Positions 34,442 to 46,251 of a stretch of DNA of 64,000 nt are shown piece by piece. The stretch is from contig MNCI01002294.1 in NCBI GenBank assembly GCA_015680685.1, positions 251,666 through 315,665 on the forward strand, written 5' to 3'. A program made the position numbers and the translations under genes. A model generated the notes under the pieces. It was not told the DNA's origin. It ran no database searches and saw only the letters and a program-made list of their open reading frames with translations. The DNA is from Gnetum montanum. Its lineage: Eukaryota; Streptophyta; Gnetopsida; Gnetales; Gnetaceae. Every line of letters begins with the position of its first letter. The first letter of the stretch is position 1.

Positions 34442-36141
34442 AGATGGAGAAGGGTGGACCAATATTCTCTGTGCAACAAACATAGTTTCCCACAAGGTAA
34501 GATCCCAATGCTTGAGAGGTGACAATGTCATTATCTCAACACCATTTATTCCCAGAGATCTCTAGAAATGCCACCACATTCTCAGTGCATTTGGAGGAAG
34601 GTGAAGAGGCAACTATCCTACTGATGTAGCACCAAGGATAGAAGACTATGGCTGAAGTTGTTACTGATTGTCGTTGAAACACTAAATGCACCTGTGGCAT
34701 CTATACCAGATTTATTTGCACTTCGAGATGTGCAGACATCTGTAAGCACGGCCAATGGAAAACGAAATGCAACCTAGCATGAATAATTTCTAGATTGACT
34801 GGTGGAGACTGAGCAACTAATTCTAGATATCTTCGATTTTCTAAAAAACATCATTGCAACCTAGTCAAAGCTACTAGATGCAAGGGGATAATGCATCATC
34901 CTGGAGGAGCAACTTGAAATGGCTCAAGCACAAAATTAATGCTTGTCCATGGAGATTACCGAATTACGTGCCTGTGTTGCTAATCCTGCAATTCTCAACC
35001 CAACAACAACTAAAGATGAAGCTTTCCAACAGCTTCAAAAATAATTCATAAGGAAGAAGCAATAATGGCCATCTTTAACCAGTTCATAGCAGAAGCAAAG
35101 ACACATTCAATTCAAAAGGACTTGGCTCAAATGCATTAGGAGAATGAGACTCTGACTACATAGAATCATTTCCAGCATAATGTTGATGCCCAAAAGGAAC
35201 AAATGCAAAAATTTATTCATTAACAATAGGAGAGGCTTGCTAAGGTGAACACTAAGTTAAGGAAATTGGCCACAGAAAATTAGAATCTATCAATGGAGGA
35301 AGTTCATGCCTTGCACTAGAAATTTGCTATCGAGATTATCACCTAGAAGAATGAAGCTTTAAAGTTTGAAAGAGTCAAAAATCACTATAGAGACCAGGTT
35401 GGCCTGCAAAAGGAAGTCAACAAGAAGCATATCCAAATGGTGAAGGTGAAAATAAATAAAGCTCTCTAGCAACTCCAACAAGGAAAAGAAGTTTGATAGC
35501 CCATCATTGATGGGATCGATGCCTACAATAAAGTGGAGATCCACCTAAAAGAGTTGCAAATAGAAGAAATGAAAGAGTACATGGAGTTGGCCAATCTCTG
35601 CTATGAGAACCTAGCTATGCTGACTGCTAGATAGCCATGGTCAAAGTTAGAGAAACAAGTGGCTAGCTCATATTTGCTATACGAGGCAGAGTTCAAGCAT
35701 CATAACAACACTAAGCAGAAGCTTGAGACTACAAACGTTGAATTCAAAGTTCTCAAAGCATGATTCATAGATCAACAATCAATTGCTGAGGACCTAGCCA
35801 AAAGGATGAATGATTACCATGAGCTGAAGGATACAATTAGACCATTTGACATTGAACACAAATAATTCGTTGCCTAGTTCATTAATGTAAAGGAGCTATT
35901 TCCAGCAATTTCATGTCCTTGGAATGTGCCTATTCTAACCCACATTGATGAAGCTGCATGGATGGTGCATAATCCTAGAAGTAAGCAGGAGAAAATGAAA
36001 GCACAACTAGGTGCTTTCAACCTCCCACCAAAAGTCGCAGCAATAGTAGGGCAACCATAGCTACCTCGACCATTGCATGTGCATGAAGCCAGTGAAGGTC
36101 CCTCAGAACCTCAAGAGTTGCCACCACCTAGGATTATTTGA

Positions 36142-36369
36142 TCTTCTCCATTAAAATTCACACCATCAAGGAATGTGCTATCCAATTTTGAAAATTCATG
36201 TCATGGTATTCAATTTTGTATCATGAACACTGCCATTTTTGTAATGTGTTGATTCGTACACTTAGGCACTCCATTTTTGTTAAGTCAATCTATTTTGTTT
36301 CTGAAAGGTTATTCATAATCCCATACCTTCCCAATTTTGTAAATGAACTCAAGGATGAGTTTTCATTCA
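36142..36369 (+). other. 3' untranslated region after ORF3 (element D)
   Basis: Non-coding. It ends in AACTCAAGGATGAGTTTTCA, which is conserved before the purine tract in Z, C and F. Confidence 0.7.
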
Positions 36370-36381
36370 GTCATGGGGGTA
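36370..36381 (+). promoter_or_regulatory. polypurine tract of element D
   Basis: GTCATGGGGGTA directly before the 3' LTR, as in Z. Confidence 0.85.
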
Positions 36382-37261
36382 TGATGAGTCAAAATTTTGT
36401 CTGCTGCGTCGACGAGGCCTTATTGACTGGGCCTCATTGACACATCGTATCATGCATCGACAAGGCCCCATCAATGCAGTATCTGTATTTCACCTATAAA
36501 TAGACACCTACCAACTACATTTATGGCATCAAAATTTCATAACTAGTGAAGCTCTTATAGTTTGTTCATTTAAAAGTTAGAATATTTCTCCTGAGTGCCT
36601 GTAGCAAGAGTCATTGAGTGAACAGATCTTTATTCGAGCATTGTTGTACTTGAGCACAACAGTGTGTGTAGTAATAAAGACAAGCTTTCTAATAAACCTT
36701 GTAGCATTCTGGATAGATTAAATCTCATTTATGCATTTAATGTTTTTAATTATTTATTAAATGTTTTCTATTAATTAAGCTAATGAAATAGTTAAATAAG
36801 ATAAGCCAGACAGATTAAACACATAAGTACAACCACTTCAAGTGTAACACATATCCGCTTGGTAATCCCAGAAGTGTTATCTCTTGGTACACCCAGTAGC
36901 ATAGTGCTTGGTAACTCAGCAATGGATACATGGGTTTAACACATGTGCAGAGAGTGGGACCAAATGCTTATGTTATAACTAGTTAGATATTAGTTAATTA
37001 GTTAATCCAATTACTTTTATCTCCCTTTGAACACCAAACCATAAAATATAAAATGATAAAAATTAGATGCCTCAATTACACTTAACCATACTAGTGTACA
37101 TCACAAGTGTAATTGGGAAGACAACGATTGACCTTAAGGCAACGGTTCACTACCTAGAATATTGATGCACTAGAAACTACAAAGTCCACAGAATTCGATT
37201 GGATCGTGTGTGGATGCTTATGATTCATATGGTTGGATGTAGGTGTACCTCGCGCTCATCA
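36382..37261 (+). repeat. 3' LTR of element D
   Basis: It starts TGATGAGTC and ends CTCATCA, 880 bases. The U3 holds four GGCC-centred words (36407-36480) before CACCTATAAATAGAC (36491). It is closely similar to the 5' LTR after the U3, with scattered transitions. Confidence 0.88.
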
Positions 37262-39760
37262 CTTACCATGATATTTTAAATTTCAAAGTATTAGTTCAAA
37301 GCAATATAAAGCTTTAAATTATCTATAATCATTCAATTCATCATACTCAATGATTTGTTAGGAAGGTTAATAATTTAAATTTTAATCTTTGTATATGTTT
37401 TACCAATTAAGACTACTCCCAATTTTCATACTCATATGGGAGGTCTTCCTACATAGTAGTCTTCTAAAATAAGCTATTAATGATGTTAGTTTGTGACTAG
37501 AATTTATGCATCAATAATTGTTAGAAAGGGCACAACAGAAGGTGTGTTGGTGAAAGGTGGTGAGTAGCCCCAAATTAGTTTGAGAATTTTTTGAAAATGT
37601 AGGTGAAACATATTGTTGAAGCAATGGCTTACAAGCATTGAGAAATCCTTCTTTATCAATTGGCATTGTGACAATCTATAATCCATGAGATCCCTTAAAT
37701 CCTTTTGTGTTCTAGCATATCACCTAACATTAATGGCGATCACTGCAATCAACCTCTTTCTACTCATTGGTCATTGCAAAATTAATCTAGATCAATATCT
37801 CATGCCTTGCTTTAAGAAAATACATATCATGCACTATCGATATGAGTAACTAAAATTGATGTCAAAAGTTGCTAGATTAATAGATCCAACAAGGAGCCTC
37901 AGGTTTATGATTTTCAGTTATAGGATTATATTGTTTGAAATCATTGGGGCAATAAAAATCAATAAATTAAAATTTTAATACCAAAAATTTTTAAATCAAT
38001 ACAATCCTTGATAAATTTGAATTGATTTATGTCCAATTAAATGAGGGCAACTCAGATCTACATCAAAGTCTTACAATCAATGCTAGGCAAGGTACAAAGA
38101 CTTCTAAAATCAAATTAAGCAAACATGGCTTCATAAAAAAGGTAGGCAATATGACTTTAAGTCTTACATTGTTTGTATATGGAGACATAAATGAAATGCC
38201 TAGATCTAAATCATATATATTTAAAATATCATAGGCTCAAACATTCTTGAACTTGCAAGCTTAATTCAACATCAAAACATCAATGAAATAGGGCTTCAAT
38301 ATGATCTTAATTGTCCTTGATTCTATAACATAAATTCATAGCATAGATTGCCTCAAATTATTGCAAATAATATCCACATATTCAAATCTACTTAGTATAG
38401 GAAAAATATTTTAAAAATATGAATTAAAGGGGTTTTTAAGCATACATGCTTAATAAAACATTTCTTCAAACACTTGCATAAAAAACATTCATGATTTATA
38501 TTGAGACAAGAACATAAGACATAAACATGTAATAAAAATAATATTTAGCATCAATTAGGATGCATGAGATTGCCTCCTTCAAACATTTGTGAGAAATTGT
38601 GTAAAAAAGGATTGTGAGATTTGTGAGAATATAAGAAAGGCTTATGAAAAAATTATGAGATAACACTTCTGAGAATTGGAACCTACAAATTCATCTTGAA
38701 AGAGCTCAATTGTAAGATGGTTGGCTGTAAGAATGTGAGAAATTAGAGAACCTAAACTAATAAATTGTTAGACACTCAAATGGATAAAAAATTAAGAGAG
38801 AAGAAGAAAAAGCTTCACTTCATTCATCATGAATTACTCATTGCTCCAATGTTATTTACAATGATGTTTATGGCCTCATTTTATAGGTTGATGAGTGAAA
38901 AGGATTTGAAACTCCTCTTCATGAGAGATTAACTTTTCTTCTATTTCTTCTTCTTTTATGCATGAAATAATTTTTCCTAAGTTTTTCTAGCTATTTTTCT
39001 TAGCTTTTTTCAGATTTCTTTGGATACATAAAACTTCAAACATGAAAAGAAAACAAAGATAAAGTACGGACATTACCCAAAAGTCATGACAATAGATAGC
39101 ATGTAGATAAAATGTACACAAGTTCCTTAAATATGACTTGACTAGCAAGCTTTTGCATGCATAATATGACTAAATTTTTTTTACTAAAAATATTTATTTT
39201 TATAGGAATGCAAACGAAGATGAGATAATGTCAAAACCAAAACTAGATGATTATATGTGACTCATGGCCATATAGCCTACACAAAAATTTTGTGGAACTT
39301 AAGTAAAACATAAACAACATATGTCCCACTAAACATATTACCTATATAAAACTTTCATGGAACTGAAGCACCAACTTAGTTATATATTTATAATAAATAT
39401 CTATAATTTAGTCAAGAGAATCTTTTTTTCTTCTTGGAAAGAAAAATATGACATATATATCTAATTGTATAAATTTTTTTTCTTATGAATCATGGTAAGA
39501 TACACAATAAAATTATCAAGAATGATGGTATATAAATCTCAAGCACAAACATACAACGCCAAACCAAATAAAATTAAATTTGAGATTGAAACTACATGAA
39601 AGGTGGTAAAATTGAATTTATTATGGATAAAAAATTATTTAGTATTATTGATAGTTTCTCAAAAAAATATAATGACACCTCAAATCAACTAGATTTAGAT
39701 AACCTCAATACAAATTTTAACCATAAAATACCTTAAAAAATTTTAAAACCCATCCAAAAC
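37262..39760. other. non-coding AT-rich stretch between D and the copia element
   Basis: About 2.5 kb without a recognisable gene, repeat or RNA. Open frames do not exceed 70 codons and resemble nothing I know. It may be host intergenic DNA. Confidence 0.6.
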
Positions 39761-39953
39761 AAGTTTATGAAAATGAAAACAAAACAAAAGGAAAGTGGGT
39801 TGTGTTTCTTATTGTCTACCTTCCATGAGAGCATCACATATCATGTAAAGGAAGGATGAAGCTAGAAATGCCACCTTAAGTTCTATTTTTTTTTATTTTT
39901 TTAATAAAAGTGCATATCAATCATTGGTATGTGGCATGGATTTTTTGTCACAA
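39761..39953 (+). repeat. 193-bp flanking duplication X, left copy
   Basis: The segment starts AAGTTTATG, contains GTGGGTTGTGTTTCTTATTG and ends TTGTCACAA one base before the copia 5' LTR. A homologous copy (62087-62278) starts directly after the copia 3' LTR. The left copy has lost CpGs that the right copy keeps. Confidence 0.85.
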
Positions 39954-39954
39954 T

Positions 39955-40402
39955 TGTAAGGTGGATGAAGGGATGAAGGAAAATCTACCTTGATATTCTT
40001 GCCTTTGTTATGCTATTTTTTATCCTTCTATTTGTTTATTTTATATTTCCTTTGTTTTAATTTTTGTTCCATAGTAATCCACACCAAAAGTAAATTACCT
40101 TATCCCCTTTTATTTTGAGTTTATTTTTGTAACTAGAGCAATATATAAGGAGCTCTAAGCAAGCATCCTTGACACAATAATTGCCAATGCCTAAGTTGCA
40201 ATCCTCACTTATAATTCTTCTATATTGTATTTATTAATTCTCTCTATGCTTCAATCTTGAAGTTGTGCTACTATTAATGGTCTATGTACTACTACCTTGA
40301 AGGCTTTTCCCAGGGTAAATCTATGTCTTAATAGTTTCTTCATTATCCTTCAATTTATCTAAAAAACTTATTAATACTATGTGCAAGAGACTAGGAATAA
40401 CA
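39955..40402 (+). repeat. copia 5' LTR
   Basis: It starts TGTAAGGTGGATGAAGG and ends AATAACA, 448 bases. A TATA box (CAATATATAAGGAGC, near 40139) is present. It matches 61486-62086, except that the 3' copy has a 112-bp internal tandem duplication. Confidence 0.88.
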
Positions 40403-40404
40403 AT

Positions 40405-40420
40405 TGGTATCAAAGTGAGG
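40405..40420 (+). promoter_or_regulatory. copia primer-binding site (initiator Met tRNA)
   Basis: TGGTATCAAAGTGAGG follows the LTR after two bases. The first eight bases match the TGGTATCA typical of copia elements. Confidence 0.85.
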
Positions 40421-40439
40421 TTCCACACAAAATAGTTTT

Positions 40440-43400
40440 TCTTTATCTAAGTGTTTGTAGGGGAATCGTGACCAAGTCTTCAACCAAAGTTGAGATTGAA
40501 AAATTCAACAGATCTAATTATGAACTATAGAAGGTCAAGATGAAAGATGTTTTGATTAAAAAAGATCACCACAATGCAATCTCAAGCATGAAGCCAAATA
40601 AAGTTTCAAATGAAGAATAGAAAAAATTAAACTTAAAAGCAATAAGTACTATTCGTTTATGTCTGTTAAATTTGGTATTTCTTAATGTTTCTAATGTTTC
40701 TTCTACTAAGGATTTGTAAGATAAGCTACAAGCTTTATACTAAACAAAATCCTTAACAAATAAGTTATTTTTAAAGAAGTGATAATGTGAATGCAAAATG
40801 ATTGAAGGTACAACTATTTCAAAACACTTGAACACCTTCAATATGTTGGTTCATCAATTGCAATCTATTGGGATAAAAATGAAAAAGAAAGATTAGTGCA
40901 TCACATTTGTCAGCTCGCTTTTAGACTCATGAAAGACTTTTATGATGGATGTAAGTAATACATGTACTAGATTTATTTTTGATAATATTGTTGGTTAGTT
41001 GTTATTTGAGGAAGTAATAAGGAAAACTTGTACTCCTCAAAATGATGTATTATTTATCAAAAACAATGTAAAGCCAAAGTTTGTTAAGAGGCTTTAATTT
41101 AAGAATAAGTCTCAAAAATTTGTAAAGAGGGCACCTAAATGTTGGAACTGTGGTAAAGTTGATCATGTAAAGCCCCTCCAAAAAAGGACAAAGAGAGTAA
41201 TGTATCAAAAAGTGATAAAACGCCTCCTACTCAAGAGAGAGATTTGTATGTTGTGTCATCTTCTAATAATTATGATACGTATTCATGGTATGCGAACATG
41301 AGTGCATCTCATCACTACACTCTACATGTTAATTGGTTCAGCAAGCATACATCATCTAATCTCATAATGGTAAGATTGGGTAATGATGGTTTGTGCAAAG
41401 TTGTAGGCTATGGAAAAGTAAAGATTTAGTTTAATAATGAAGTAGTTAAATCAATTCCCAATATACATCATGTTCCAACACTTACTAAAAATCTTTTGTT
41501 TGTAAGTAAATTGGATGATGTAAGACTAACTGTTATCTTTGAAGGTGGAAAATGTTCAATACTACATGGTTCATCTCTTTCGGTTTCTGGAATTAAAACA
41601 AGTTACATAAATTAGAAGCTAAGACATTAAAGTAGAAATTAAGTGCATTTGAAGTCATTGATTTAAATTCAAATATTGATTTGTGGGGTAAAAGAATGGG
41701 ACATCTTGGTGAGAAAGAACTTTAGAAACTTTACAAGCAAGGTAAATTTAAGTTTTCAAAAGATTCCTTAGATTTCTGCCATCATTATTTACATTGTAAA
41801 CAAAGGTGTCATAGTTTTTAAAAAAGTAATGCTGAATCTCTTCAAATATTAGAACTAATACATAGTGATGTATAAGAACTAGTAAAAAATATTATAACAA
41901 GTTCTCTTGGAGTTGTTATGTATTATGTTTCTTTTATTAATAATTATTCAAGAAAGAGCTGGATCTATTTATTAAAACATAAATTTAAAATATTTGGAAA
42001 ATTCAAAGAATTCAAAGCTCTTGTTGAGAATTATTCAGGAAAAAAATCAAAATTCTAAGAATTGACAATGGCAATGAGTTTTTCTCAAACAAATTTAATG
42101 CTTTCTGTAAAGAACAACGTATTCAAAGTAAAAAAAAAACTATTCTATGGCCTCCTAAACAAAATGGAGTAGTAGAGTGTTTCAATTGAACATTGATGGA
42201 ACATGCTTGATATATGCTCAGTGAATCTAATCTTAACAAGTGTTTCTAAGGTGAAGTAGTAATAACTGCATATTATCTTATCAATAGTTCTTCTTCATCA
42301 ATGCTTAATAGAAAATTTTCAGATAAAGTTTGGAGTGGTAGATCCATTAATTTAAATTATTTGAAGATTTTTGGTTGTGAAGCCTATGTACATGTTCCAA
42401 AATCTGATAGGTCCAAATTATACTCTAAGTCTATCAAACATATTTTTCTTTGATTATGGATATGGTGTCAAAGCTTTTATTTATAGTCAAGATGTCATCC
42501 TTAGAGAAAAATATGAATCTATGAAGGAAGAATCTTCAAATACTAAAACTCTTTCAAATGATGTAACTCCTATGTATGTGCTGGTTGAAATTAATAATGA
42601 AATTTCTAAGGATCATCATCCCTTGGCTAAGGATATTGCCCTTAGCAAACAAGATGGTGATAGCATGGTAGACAAGGAGGAACAACATGGAGGGAGAAAA
42701 TAGTTTCAATGAAAATAAGTCATTAAGATGTTCAACACATATAAGAAAAATACCATCATATTTAGATGAATGTGTATTGTTTACTAAAAATGATGAGTGT
42801 TCAACATATGATAAGGCATGTTTATTTATGCAAAACATAGAATGAAAATAAGCAATGGATGCTAAAATGTCATCAATTTGTAAGAATAAAACATGGGAAT
42901 TGGTTGAACTTCCATCAAGTAACAAACCTATTGGGAATAAATGGGTGTGCAAGATAAAACCTAGAAAACAATTCAAAGCTTAACTTGTTGCTAAAGGATA
43001 TTCTCAGAAAAAAGGAATTGTTTATGATGAAATTGCTTCTTCAATAGTTAAATTAACATCCATAAGATCATTGTTATCCATTACAGCTATTTATGATCTT
43101 AAACTTGAACAAATGGATATGAAAATAGCATTTCTCAATGGTGATATTGAGGAAGAAATATATATGCTTTAATGAAAAGAATCTAAAATAAAAGAAAGAG
43201 AGCATAGTGTGTGTCAATTATTAAAATTATTATATGGGCTCAAACAAGCAATAAGGATGTGGAATAAAAAGTTTAATGACCACATGATAAATATTGACTT
43301 CATTAGAAGTGTAGAAGACTCATGTATGTATGTCAAAAATACAAGTGAAAAATACATTATCTTGTTGCTTTATGTTGATGACATGTTAATAGCAAGCAAT

Positions 43401-43864
43401 GACATACATGATATTCAAGAGTTAAAACTTCATCTATCTTCTCTATTTGAGTTGAAGGACCTTGGTGCTGCATAAAATATTTTGGGTATGGAAATTAAAA
43501 GAGACAAGGCTAATAAAAGGCTTTGGCTTTAACAATCTACATATGTTGAAAATATCTTTAAAAAATTTAATATGCAAAATTACAAACCTGTGACTACACC
43601 CTGTGAAACGGGTATTAAACTTTTCATTGAACAATCTCCAAAGGCAAGAGAAGAAAAAGAGCTCATGATTAAAATTTCATATGATAGTGCTAATGGCAAT
43701 TTAATGTATGCAATGGGCTCTACTAGACCTAATTTCTCTTACATTGTTGGAAAACTTAGCAGGTATATGACTAATCCAAGAAAACCAAATTGAGTTGCAA
43801 TAAAACGAGTCTTTTGATATGTTTGTGGTATTATGAATTATGGGATATGTTATAAAAATGACTC
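40440..43864 (+). pseudogene. copia gag-pol, left part (gag, protease, integrase, RT)
   Basis: Gag (40440-41190) has KFNRSNYE and a knuckle CWNCGKVDHVK (41140). The protease segment WYANMSASHH (41288) has asparagine-methionine where the active-site DSG should stand. GAG-pre-integrase and integrase run 41690-42420 (MGHLGEKEL, FINNYSRKSWIYLLKHK). RT is at 42860-43500 (KPIGNKWVCKIK, LVAKGYSQKKGIVYDE, LEQMDMKIAFLNGDIEEEIY, LLYGLKQAIRMWNKKF, LLLYVDDMLIAS). RNase H begins near 43700 (STRPNFSYIVGKLSRYMTNP) and is cut at 43864 by F. Stops and frameshifts are frequent. Confidence 0.87.
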
Positions 43865-44658
43865 TGATGAGTTATCATTTCATTGGCCATGATATCGCAT
43901 ACGTGATATCGTAGCCTGTCTCCTCATCTATAAATAAGAGGTAGACAGATAGAGTAGGAAATGATTAGTTCTTAGCTTTAAGTGTTTAGTTTTAAGTAGT
44001 TCTTCTTTTAACCCTTCTCTCCCAGTGTATGCCCTTAGTGTGGTGATTGTAATTGTATGGCATCCTTATTCAAGTGTGATGTACTTAGACACATACATGA
44101 CCAGAAATAAAGATCAAGATTACTTCATCATTGCAGCGTTCACTTAGTTTAATTATTTATTTAATTGTTATTTACTGCTTTCTTAGTTAATATCTTTTCA
44201 CCCTAAACTCCTGTTAACTGCGAAATGAGTGCGACTTAATTACGAGCATTTAAGTGTGACTACTTGATAACCCAGTAGCGTACCTAGGATCTACGCTTGG
44301 TAATCCCAGTGGTAGTTGTGCATGAGGTCCAAGATGTGTACGGATGATTGAGGAACGGATGCTCATCACACTTAGGCTAGCTTAGATTCTCTCTCACCCT
44401 CTCTCTCTCTTAGCTTAGCTAATATTATTTTCCATTATACCCAGGAGTAGCATTAGCATAGGAACACATCATACACCTCATTATGGACTAAATCATATGT
44501 GACAAAGTTAACACTAGTCCAGATGGAAAGACAGCGAAATGTGACCTAAGGATAACTGTCTAGATACCACAACTAGTTTGTCTACGGAGTTCGATCGGAT
44601 CACGCGTGAAACGATCGTATTCGTATGGTTAAGTGTAGGGGTATGTCGCCACTCATCA
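43865..44658 (+). repeat. 5' LTR of element F
   Basis: 794 bases, TGATGAGTTATC to CTCATCA. The U3 is short, with CATGATATCGCATACG and GTGATATCGTAG before CTATAAATAAGAGG (43929). It is closely similar to 60176-60966; most differences are transitions, many at CpG. Confidence 0.9.
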
Positions 44659-44659
44659 T

Positions 44660-44678
44660 TGGCACCGTTGTCGGGGAC
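44660..44678 (+). promoter_or_regulatory. primer-binding site of element F (tRNA-Asp type)
   Basis: TGGCACCGTTGTCGGGGAC differs from the exact tRNA-Asp complement at two CpG positions only. It is the best-preserved primer site of the family in this window. Confidence 0.88.
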
Positions 44679-44799
44679 AGTGCTAGTTATCTAGATTAGT
44701 TATATCATACAAGGTCGTTGTATAGGAATTAATGATATATCTTTTACGAAGACATAATTATAAAAAGTCACATATAAATTCACACACAATTTCACAACC

Positions 44800-46248
44800 A
44801 TGCCTCTCCTACAAGACTATAATAATGCCACATCTAGTGAGGAAGTTCATTGGAGAACCAACAAACTATATGACAATGAAGATTGGAGTACGCAACCCAA
44901 GGTGGGGGTTTCTTATAAACATAAAAGAAAGCAACATCATCCCAATGCATGAAATCATAACTTACCTAATGATGATGAACCCCTACTCGCCACTACAAGC
45001 TTAACGCAAATACAAAAGGCTGTTCGAATCTCCCATAGGCATCGTAAAGAGAGCCGCCTACCCAGGCTCAATTTAAACAACTTTTCCAATCTTTCCGAAG
45101 GCTATGAATTAGACCTGCAACAACATTTACAAGCCTTCTACAATGCCTGCACATCGAACAACATTGATAATGGTTGGCAAAAACTTAAGCTCTTTCTTAT
45201 GACACTCATTGGCCAAGCAAAACTATGGTATAGATCGTTAAAATAAAATTCAATACGATGTTGGCCAAAAATGGTAGAACTCTTTAATGAAAGATATCCA
45301 ACCTATGCAAGAGTGTCAGCCTTAAGGAAACAAATCCAAGAGTGGAAACAAGCACAACATGAACCCTTGGACATGGCCTTAGAAAGATATTTTGCACTAT
45401 TAAACAACTACCTAGGCCATGAGTTCTCCAAGGAAAGGCTAATGTACCATATCATTGATGGGCTTCGTGATGCAACAAGAGAATAGGGATGTATGCCCAA
45501 GGTCAACTATACGAACTACGAACCCATCAAGTCCAAGAGCTTATTAAGTGGGTAGCAAAAGAAGAAGGAGAAATGGCTAGATGGGAGAGTGTTGAAAAAC
45601 ATCAATGGGACCAAAATCTCAACTTAACAAAGGTCCATAATCACAAAAAGGAGAAATCAACCTATCTCAAGGAAGAACAACCATCTTTGCCAACACAACA
45701 ATCACTAGAAGAAGTCAAGGCAAAGATCAATAAGAGTTTGGAATGGACACATAAAAATTGTGGAGAATATATCGACATTATTGGAGATAGATTTTTAACA
45801 ATCCGAGAAGTAGGATGAAATATCATTAGACATTTAGAAAGAAGGAATGAAGAAAATAAGAGCTCAACTATCGATCATACATATGAATGCAACATTTGCC
45901 TGTACGATCACCCCAAGGATCAATGCCCAATCTTGTTACATTTATATGAGCATTGGGGAAGCAGGTTACATCTAGAGTTCATACAAAAATACTGTGTTCG
46001 ATCACAGTGACAACAATCCCAGTCGTGGGGGAAACCATCCCTAAACTAGAGACACCCTTCATATCATCCGAATCCAAATGCTTATCTAGTTCAACATCCT
46101 GTTTCCCTAATTGGGTCAACATACTCTATCTCACTACATTATTATTCTCCTCAATACTATTAGCCCATGCCTTCAACACAACCACTGCCTTATGTATCCT
46201 ACACTTCTCCTCAATTTCAACATTCTCATCCTTTCCCTCCTTCTACAT
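44800..46248 (+). pseudogene. gag of element F, N-terminal and core part
   Basis: It starts ATG 44800 (MPLLQDYNNATSSEEVHW). The gag core (45060-45480) is the best preserved of the family: NLSEGYELDLQQHLQAFYNA, NGWQKLKLFLMTLIGQAKLW, then ELFNERYPTYARVSALRKQ and LMYHIIDGLRDATRE. A knuckle CNICLYDHPKDQC (45888-45926) fits CX2CX3HX4C, one residue shorter than the common CX2CX4HX4C. The tail is rich in P, S and Y. A few stops (45244, 45484, 45816) and a frameshift near 45484 break it. An inserted LTR (46252) interrupts it; the frame resumes at 48312. Confidence 0.82.
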
Positions 46249-46251
46249 TGT

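Larger units (their letters stand above)
34066..36141 (+). pseudogene. Athila post-pol ORF3 (element D), broken
   Basis: The ORF starts with MAPRPREKQPKVGRG right after the acceptor; F starts MAPKRGQQ at the same place. An internal direct repeat and a perfect inverted repeat (34115-34441) disrupt the N-terminal third, and the family core KERIYFKIGMYHLFP of F is not preserved here. The rest (34990-35900) is charged and would form coiled coils (for example FERVKNHYRDQVGLQKEVNK, about 35368-35427). The C-terminal end, EPQELPPPRII, and stop at 36139 match the PPP-ending tails of A and F. Many stops. The protein's role is unknown; its place is that of the Athila env-like ORF. Confidence 0.65.
24901..37261 (+). 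mobile_element. Athila-lineage Ty3/gypsy element D, full structure
   Basis: The element is about 12.4 kb: 5' LTR 24901-25770, primer site 25772-25790, gag, protease, RT/RNase H, integrase, a 4.4-kb post-pol region with ORF3, polypurine tract 36370-36381, and 3' LTR 36382-37261. The RT motif FMDDFSTYG and the tRNA-Asp-type primer site place it in Athila. The bases flanking the LTRs, CTTGT and CTTAC, share three of five positions, so the target duplication is decayed or the ends were altered. It is the only copy here with a complete pol and could represent the autonomous type of the family, though this copy is dead. Confidence 0.88.

Noticed and set aside
42554-42976. 140-codon minus-strand frame in copia
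   Set aside because: It is antisense to copia pol between integrase and RT; the plus strand carries the recognisable family motifs.
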